A stretch of DNA of 64,000 bases from Liolophura sinensis (lineage: Eukaryota; Mollusca; Polyplacophora; Chitonida; Chitonidae), in NCBI RefSeq assembly GCF_032854445.1, contig NC_088304.1, positions 23,879,704 through 23,943,703 on the forward strand, written 5' to 3'. How positions within the stretch are numbered: the first letter of the stretch is position 1; each line of letters opens with the position of its first letter. Below, piece by piece: positions 58,743 to 64,000 of the stretch. Both the position numbers and the translations under genes were made by a program. The notes beneath the pieces were generated by a model that searched no databases, was not told the DNA's origin, and saw only the letters and a list, made by a program, of their open reading frames with translations.

Positions 58743-58985
58743 ATTTATTTATTTATTTATTTCATTGGCGTTTTACGCCGTACTCAAAAATATTTCGCTT
58801 ATTCCTTGGCGGCCAGCATTATGGTGGGAGGAAACCCACGACCATCTGCAGGTTGCTGTCAGACCCTTCCCACTTATGGCCGGAGAGGAAGCCAGCATGA
58901 GCTGGACTTGAACTCACAGCGACCGTCTTGGTGAGAGGCTCCTGGGTCATTACGCTGTGCTTGTGCGCTAACCAACTGAGCCCCA
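58743..58985 (-). mobile_element. SINE-A, near full length
   Basis: (ttta)n tail to 'accaactgagcc'. ATCGGAAAAA (left) and ATCTGAAAAA (right) are a probable target-site duplication. An internal deletion removes the 'gggcagagcc' segment. Confidence 0.9.
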
Positions 58986-59488
58986 TCTGAAAAAGACTTA
59001 CTTCGTTAAGTGAGTAACATGTAAGTATAGTCTGGATTAACTGATATAGATGTATATCAATGATACAATTGTTCTCAGAATTTTAACGAGGCTGTACCAG
59101 AGAATTATGATAAAAATAAATAAATCTGATCCGCAGAAATACAATCAAATTTTTGCTTGTTCTAAAATAGCTCAAATAACCTTTCATAAAATATCAGCCT
59201 CAACAAAACTTTGTTTTATCACTCAAAAACAGTTAGTGAACTTCGTACATTTTATAAAGTTAAGATTGTATCGTAACTTTTTCAAACTTTAAAATCATAC
59301 TAACACTGTAAAATGTACAGGTAGGAATCTTCTGTTCAGGGAAATGCAATATTTTGAGCTATTCTTTGTAAATACATGTACAGAAAATTTAATTTTATAA
59401 GCCAATATGTGAGTAACAGGTGTTACGAGTTACCTGCAGAGGATAACAGTAAATAGGTGTACCGAAAAAAAACTCAGAAATATTTAGT

Positions 59489-59832
59489 GAGTGAGTGAGT
59501 GTTTGGAGTTTAACGTCGTATTTAACAATTTTTCAGTCATATGACGACGAAGGAATCCTTAGGGTGCATGTAATGTGCCTCCTTGTTGTGGGACAGATTT
59601 CCAGCGCTCTTTAATCTAGTGCTGCTGAGACGCCTTACCGAAGGCAAGTAAGCCGCCCTGCCCGAGCCATTACACTGATATGGGTCAACTAGTCGTTGCA
59701 CTATCCCCTTCATGCTGAATGCCAAGTGAGGAAGTTACAACTTGCTCTTTTAAGGTCTTACTTGTGGCTGACCCTGAATCTACTGCTCCCGGAAGAGGAC
59801 GCTCTACAAAACTTTGCTATTGGGGCCGGTCA
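59489..59832 (+). mobile_element. SINE-B, full length
   Basis: (gtga)n start, 'tttaacgtcgtatttaacaa', full body, and a tRNA-like 3' end 'ggacgctctacaaaactttg' to 'attggggccggtc'. About 100 bases from the donor of exon 59930-60039. Confidence 0.9.
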
Positions 59833-59929
59833 GAAATATTTAGATGTAATCATCATCTCATTTAAAATTACAGTCTAAACCTGTGTAGTATAAGCAGAGA
59901 GACCGGATACGAATATATAAGTGACATAC

Positions 59930-60039
59930 TTGGCCTCTCTCAAAGTGAGCCTCCATGACTCGTATAGCTGTGGGTCAGCTTTCTTGATGTCCCCTAAACT
60001 TCCTTGATGCTTGACCTTCCCATCCTTCATCACGATTAT
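59930..60039 (-). CDS. ABCC/SUR-like exon: end of NBD1
   Basis: 110 bases from acceptor ...ggtgtag to donor AA|GTATGT. It encodes IIVMKDGKVKHQGSLGDIKK then ADPQLYESWRLTLREA. It aligns without gaps to SUR1 'IIAMKDGTIQREGTLKDFQ' and 'ECQLFEHWKTLMN'. This is the last beta strand and helix of NBD1, leading into the linker. It ends in phase 2. A family-B SINE lies about 100 bases downstream of the donor (59489-59832). Confidence 0.88.
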
Positions 60040-60499
60040 CTACACCAAAAACAAAAGTGAACATCTTTTAACAAAATTCTATAAAAGTACACCTGACAAT
60101 ATTTATCCTATTTCTTACCCCTATTTTCAGGTTTAAAGGCAATTCTCAATTTATCCACATTCAGATTTTATTAAGGGAGAGTCTCCCACGTCTAAAAATT
60201 AACTTTATGACTGAAGTACAGTATAAGTGGCGTTAAGCCGTGATAATTCATTCATTCCCTGAAAAGCTTTGCTTGTTTCCACATCAGTGGGACGCACATG
60301 TAGAAGTACATGTATATTGTTTAAGGCATCAGGGACAGATTCTTAAGCTCATCCGGACTAAGGGCAAATAGGGGATACATTAAAGTAGTCAGCAGTGGTT
60401 GTTGTCACATGCACCCCCACCCCTCCCCACCCTCCCCTTAGCCTGCCACCAAAGCAATATTTTGAAACATTCTAAGGGGACGATGACATGTAGAGATAT

Positions 60500-60712
60500 T
60501 ATTTATTTATTTTATTTCTTTATTTATTTGATTGGTGTTTTATGCCGTGCTCAAGAATATTGCACTTATACGACGGCGGCCAGCATTATGGTGGGAGGAA
60601 ACTGGGCAGAGCCCTGGGGAAACCCACGACCATCCGCAGGTTGCTGAAGGACCTTCCCACTTCTACCGGAGAGGATCAACCAGTAAGGATGTTCCGGGTC
60701 TATGATCACAAT
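60500..60712 (-). mobile_element. SINE-A, 5'-truncated, long TSD
   Basis: Tail and body to 'ttctaccggagaggatcaac'. Flanked by GATGACATGTAGAGATATT (60481-60499) and GATGACTTGTAGAGATATT (60713-60731): a 19-base duplication with one mismatch. Confidence 0.93.
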
Positions 60713-60731
60713 GATGACTTGTAGAGATATT

Positions 60732-60852
60732 AAGCTTGAACCTTTAATAGCAAAACAACTTATTTTTATAATCATTTTCTTAACAACTGTATGCATAAAT
60801 ACCACTGGAAAAAAGTGCTTTAGGGGATGAAAAAGTTGAAGATTTATAGTAT
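60732..60852 (-). mobile_element. MITE-E fragment
   Basis: 'aagcttgaacctttaatagc', 'acaactgtatgcataaatac', 'gatgaaaaagttgaagattt'. Directly beside the SINE-A duplication at 60713-60731. Confidence 0.6.
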
Positions 60853-60956
60853 GAAGATCATGTCTCTCCGTCAACATCTGGCTTTCCCAAAAAATTTAAT
60901 TTCTTTTTCAGACTAGGCAGAGAAATGCCCTCAAAATAAACGAAGAAAATCCCAAG

Positions 60957-62678
60957 CAGGTACTGGACAGCATGGGTCATATAAACAGTGTATGTCTACC
61001 TGTGGTCACTCAGTACATACGTGATGAGCTCTGCACAGGTGCTGGACAGCATGGGTCATATTAACAGTGTATGTCTACCTGTGGTCACTCAGTACATACG
61101 TGATGAGCTCTGCACAGGTGCTGAACAGCATGGGTCATATTAATACTGTATGTCTACCTGTGGTCACTCAGTACATAAGCGATGAGCTCTGCACAGGTGC
61201 TGGACAGCATGGGTCATATTAACACTGTATGTCTACTTGTGGTCACTCAGTACATACGTGATGAGCTCTGCACAGGTGCTGGACAGCATGGGTCATATTA
61301 ACACTGTTTGTCTACTTGTGGTCACTCAGTACATACATGATGAGCTCTGCACAAGTACTGGACAGCATGGGTCATATTAACAGTGTATGTCTACCTGTGG
61401 TCACTCAGTACACACGTGATGAGCTCTGCACAGGTGCTGGACGGCATGGGTCATATTAACACTGTATGTCTACCTGTGGTCACCCAGTACGTACGTGATG
61501 AGCTCTGCACAGGTACTGGACAGCATGGGTAATATTAACACTGTATGTCTACCTGTGGTCACTCAGTACGTACGTGATGAGCTCTGCACAGGTGCTGGAC
61601 AGCATGGGTCATATTAACACTGTATGTCTACCTGTGGTCACTCAGTACATACGTGATGAGCTCTGCACACGTACTGGACAGCATGGGTCATATTACACTG
61701 TATGTCTACCTGTGGTCACTCAGTACATACGTGATGAGCTCTGCACAAGTACTGGACAGCATGGGTCATATTAACAGTGTATGTCTACCTGTGGTCACTC
61801 AGTACACACGTGATGAGCTCTGCACAGGTGCTGGACGGCATGGGTCATATTAACAGTGTATGTCTACCTGTGGTCACTCAGTACACACGTGATGAGCTCT
61901 GCACAGGTACTGGACAGCATGGGTCATATAAACAGTGTATGTCTACCTGTGGTCACTCAGTACATACGTGATGAGCTCTGCACAGGTACTGGACAGCATG
62001 GGTAATATTAACACTGTATGCCTACCTGTGGTCACTCAGTACACACGTGATGAGCTCTGCACAGGTGCTGGACAGCATGGGTAATATTAACACTGTATGT
62101 CTACCTGTGGTCACCCAGTACGTATGTGATGAGCTCTGCACAGGTACTGGACAGCATGGGTAATATTAACACTGTATGTCTACCTGTGGTCACCCAGTAC
62201 GTACGTGATGAGCTCTGCACAGGTACTGGATGGCATGGGTCATATTAACACTGTATGTCTACTTGTGGTCACTCAGTACATACGTGATGAGCTCTGCACA
62301 GGTACTGGACAGCATGGGTCATATTAACACCGTATGTCTACCTGTGGTCACTCAGTACATACGTGATGAGCTCTGCACAGGTGCTGGACAGCATGGGTCA
62401 TATTAACACTGTATGTCTACCTGTGGTCACTCAGTACATACGTGATGAGCTCTGCACAGGTACTGGACGGCATGGGTCATATTAACACTGTATGTCTACC
62501 TGTGGTCACTCAGTACATACGTGATGAGCTCTGCACAGGTACTGGACGGCATGGGTCATATTAACACTGTATGTCTACCTGTGGTCACTCAGTACATACG
62601 TGATGAGCTCTGCACAGGTACTGGACGGCATGGGTCATATTAACACTGTATGTCTACCTGTGGTCACTCAGTACATAC
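60957..62678 (-). repeat. 79-bp minisatellite containing a copied splice donor
   Basis: About 21 units of 79 bases adjoin exon 62679-62816. Read on the minus strand each unit holds the last ~37 bases of that exon (ACCCATGC..CTCATCAC, encoding [12 protein letters not shown]), the donor GTATGT and about 42 intron bases. Units differ at few positions (e.g. GCTGTCCAG or GCCGTCCAG, GTACGTA or GTATGTA). The real exon is the last unit plus its unique 5' part. Confidence 0.95.
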
Positions 62679-62816
62679 GTGATGAGCTCTGCACAGGTAC
62701 TGGACGGCATGGGTCACCAGGATCACTGTGTGTTTCTTTCTGATCAGGCGTTGTGTAATGGCCGTGTTGAACACATGTTTCGCCACGTGACTGTCCAATG
62801 CTGAAAGTGGATCATC
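62679..62816 (-). CDS. ABCC/SUR-like exon: NBD1 Walker B, D-loop, H-loop
   Basis: 138 bases, 46 codons, both ends phase 0. It starts [14 protein letters not shown]: the first Asp ends Walker B, the second sits at the catalytic-Glu position (degenerate site, as in SURs), and SALD is the D-loop. The H-loop follows as [11 protein letters not shown]. The exon ends CRAHH at donor CAC|GTATGT (62678). The upstream exon with the NBD1 signature motif is not in the window. The last ~37 bases of this exon plus the donor are the seed of the tandem array at 60957-62678. Confidence 0.88.
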
Positions 62817-63771
62817 CTGTTTAAGAGACAAAAAAAAAAACAAAAACAATACCAAACTGAACAAATACATAAATAAATATTTGTTTACTACTTAAAAACA
62901 GCTTTCTTCATCGACTTTGTTTTTGCAAAGTGAAAAGAAGACATGCAGACTGTATGTGCTGTTATTATGGGTTCCTCATGGTTGGAAATCCAGCATAGAG
63001 GATATTCAAGACGGCGGACATCAGGGCATTTGACGTTTTACTCGCATCAACATGCTACCTCACTCACAGACGGCAGTGAAAACATTGTTTGAATAAGATG
63101 GGAGTTAATACAAACCTCTGCTTCACAGATAAATAAGTCTAAAACCAGGTGTTGCTGACCTGCACAATTAATCCTAATATTTCTTCTCAATGTCGGGACA
63201 CCCTGCCTGCTCTTTTTGGCCAATATACAGGTAATTGTAGCCGGAATATTTAGTTTCTCTTTTTCTCATGATTAGTACATCTATTGACCAACATATTCAC
63301 TTTCCCAAAAACTGAGAGAGAAATGTACTTCTTTTCTTTCAGCAATACTTAGATCTATCCTAAAACTAGAAGAAATAACGTACACGCTGTGTACAGTGTC
63401 TTATACACTATAATTTCTGGTTATTGTCAGCTGTACTTTTCAGAATATCGTCCAATATACCTTACACATTATCTTTCACTTTGTCGTCTGGTTGCTACTG
63501 CCTGGTACAAGTAAAGTACCAGAATGTACGTGCCCTCAATTAGGAATTGGCCAAGTATGTCAGTATACTGAGATTGGGTGGGGGGTAAAGTTATTTTGGA
63601 TCAGGGGTGGACATTGAGGTGCTTGGTTACTCTATAAATCAACTTTTAATCTTGAATTCTGAGGAGGCCATGAGACAGGCCTTGTTAGAGAAACCGGAAA
63701 CTTGATGCTGTGTAATTCGTATACTCGCCACACTCATATGGCTAAATGGCAAGGCCAGCTTCATGAGAGTG
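62817..63771. other. ABCC intron upstream of the NBD1 exon
   Basis: No exon found. The upstream exon with the NBD1 signature and start of Walker B must lie beyond 64000. Confidence 0.5.
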
Positions 63772-64000
63772 AGGAGTGAGTGCTTGGGGTTTAACGTCGT
63801 ACGTCACAATTTTTCAGTCATATAATGACATAAAAATCCTTAGAGTGCATGTAATGTGCCTCCTTGGTGCAGGACAGATTTCCACTAATCTTTAATCTAG
63901 TGCTGCTTCACTGAGATGCCTTACCGAAGGCAAGTAAGGCACCCCGCCCGAGCCATTATACTGACACGGGTTAACCAGTTGTTGCACTGTCCCCTTCATG
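63772..64000 (+). mobile_element. SINE-B cut by window edge
   Basis: 'gagtgagtgcttggggttta', 'ttcagtcatataatgacata', 'ccgaaggcaagtaaggcacc' to the last base of the window. Confidence 0.88.

Overview
The window is eukaryotic nuclear DNA: AT-rich, with spliced genes, GT-AG introns of 0.1-8 kb, several SINE and MITE-like families, micro- and minisatellites, and no prokaryotic gene layout. The SINEs have a tRNA-like head, a body reading 'acgccgtactcaagaat' and an (aaat)n tail. They resemble the conserved-domain (Meta-like) SINEs of lophotrochozoans. Together with the protein similarities this suggests a mollusc or brachiopod; the species cannot be named from the sequence.

Two genes are supported, both on the minus strand. 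(1) The 5' end of a HIP1/HIP1R (huntingtin-interacting protein 1, yeast Sla2) orthologue: exon 1 with the start codon at 18826-18909, exon 2 at 10522-10585 and exon 3 at 8612-8754. Together they encode the N-terminal half of the ANTH domain. The rest of the gene lies to the left of the window. (2) The 3' part of an ABCC-family transporter, closest to the sulfonylurea receptors (ABCC8/ABCC9). Eighteen exons run from 62816 down to the stop at 35741 and encode about 765 residues: the end of NBD1, the linker, TMD2 and a complete NBD2. Its 5' exons lie beyond 64000. All junction phases agree except at one exon (57193-57318), which looks one base short.

Layout: 1-8.6 kb is HIP1 intron sequence with repeats; 8.6-18.9 kb holds the three HIP1 exons; 19-35 kb is intergenic, with tandem arrays and a diverged duplication near 20-22 kb; 35.7-62.8 kb is the ABCC gene; 62.8-64 kb is ABCC intron sequence ending in a SINE.

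The most unusual observation is in the ABCC gene. At least four introns carry minisatellites whose repeat unit includes a copy of the adjacent exon-intron junction: two donor junctions (exons 62679-62816 and 46258-46375) and two acceptor junctions (exons 42465-42652 and 40441-40544). One further exon (54209-54435) has a partial diverged duplicate next to it. The gene therefore holds dozens of duplicated splice-site sequences. SINEs or MITEs also lie within about 20-45 bases of several splice sites. No RNA evidence is available here, so any effect on splicing is inference.
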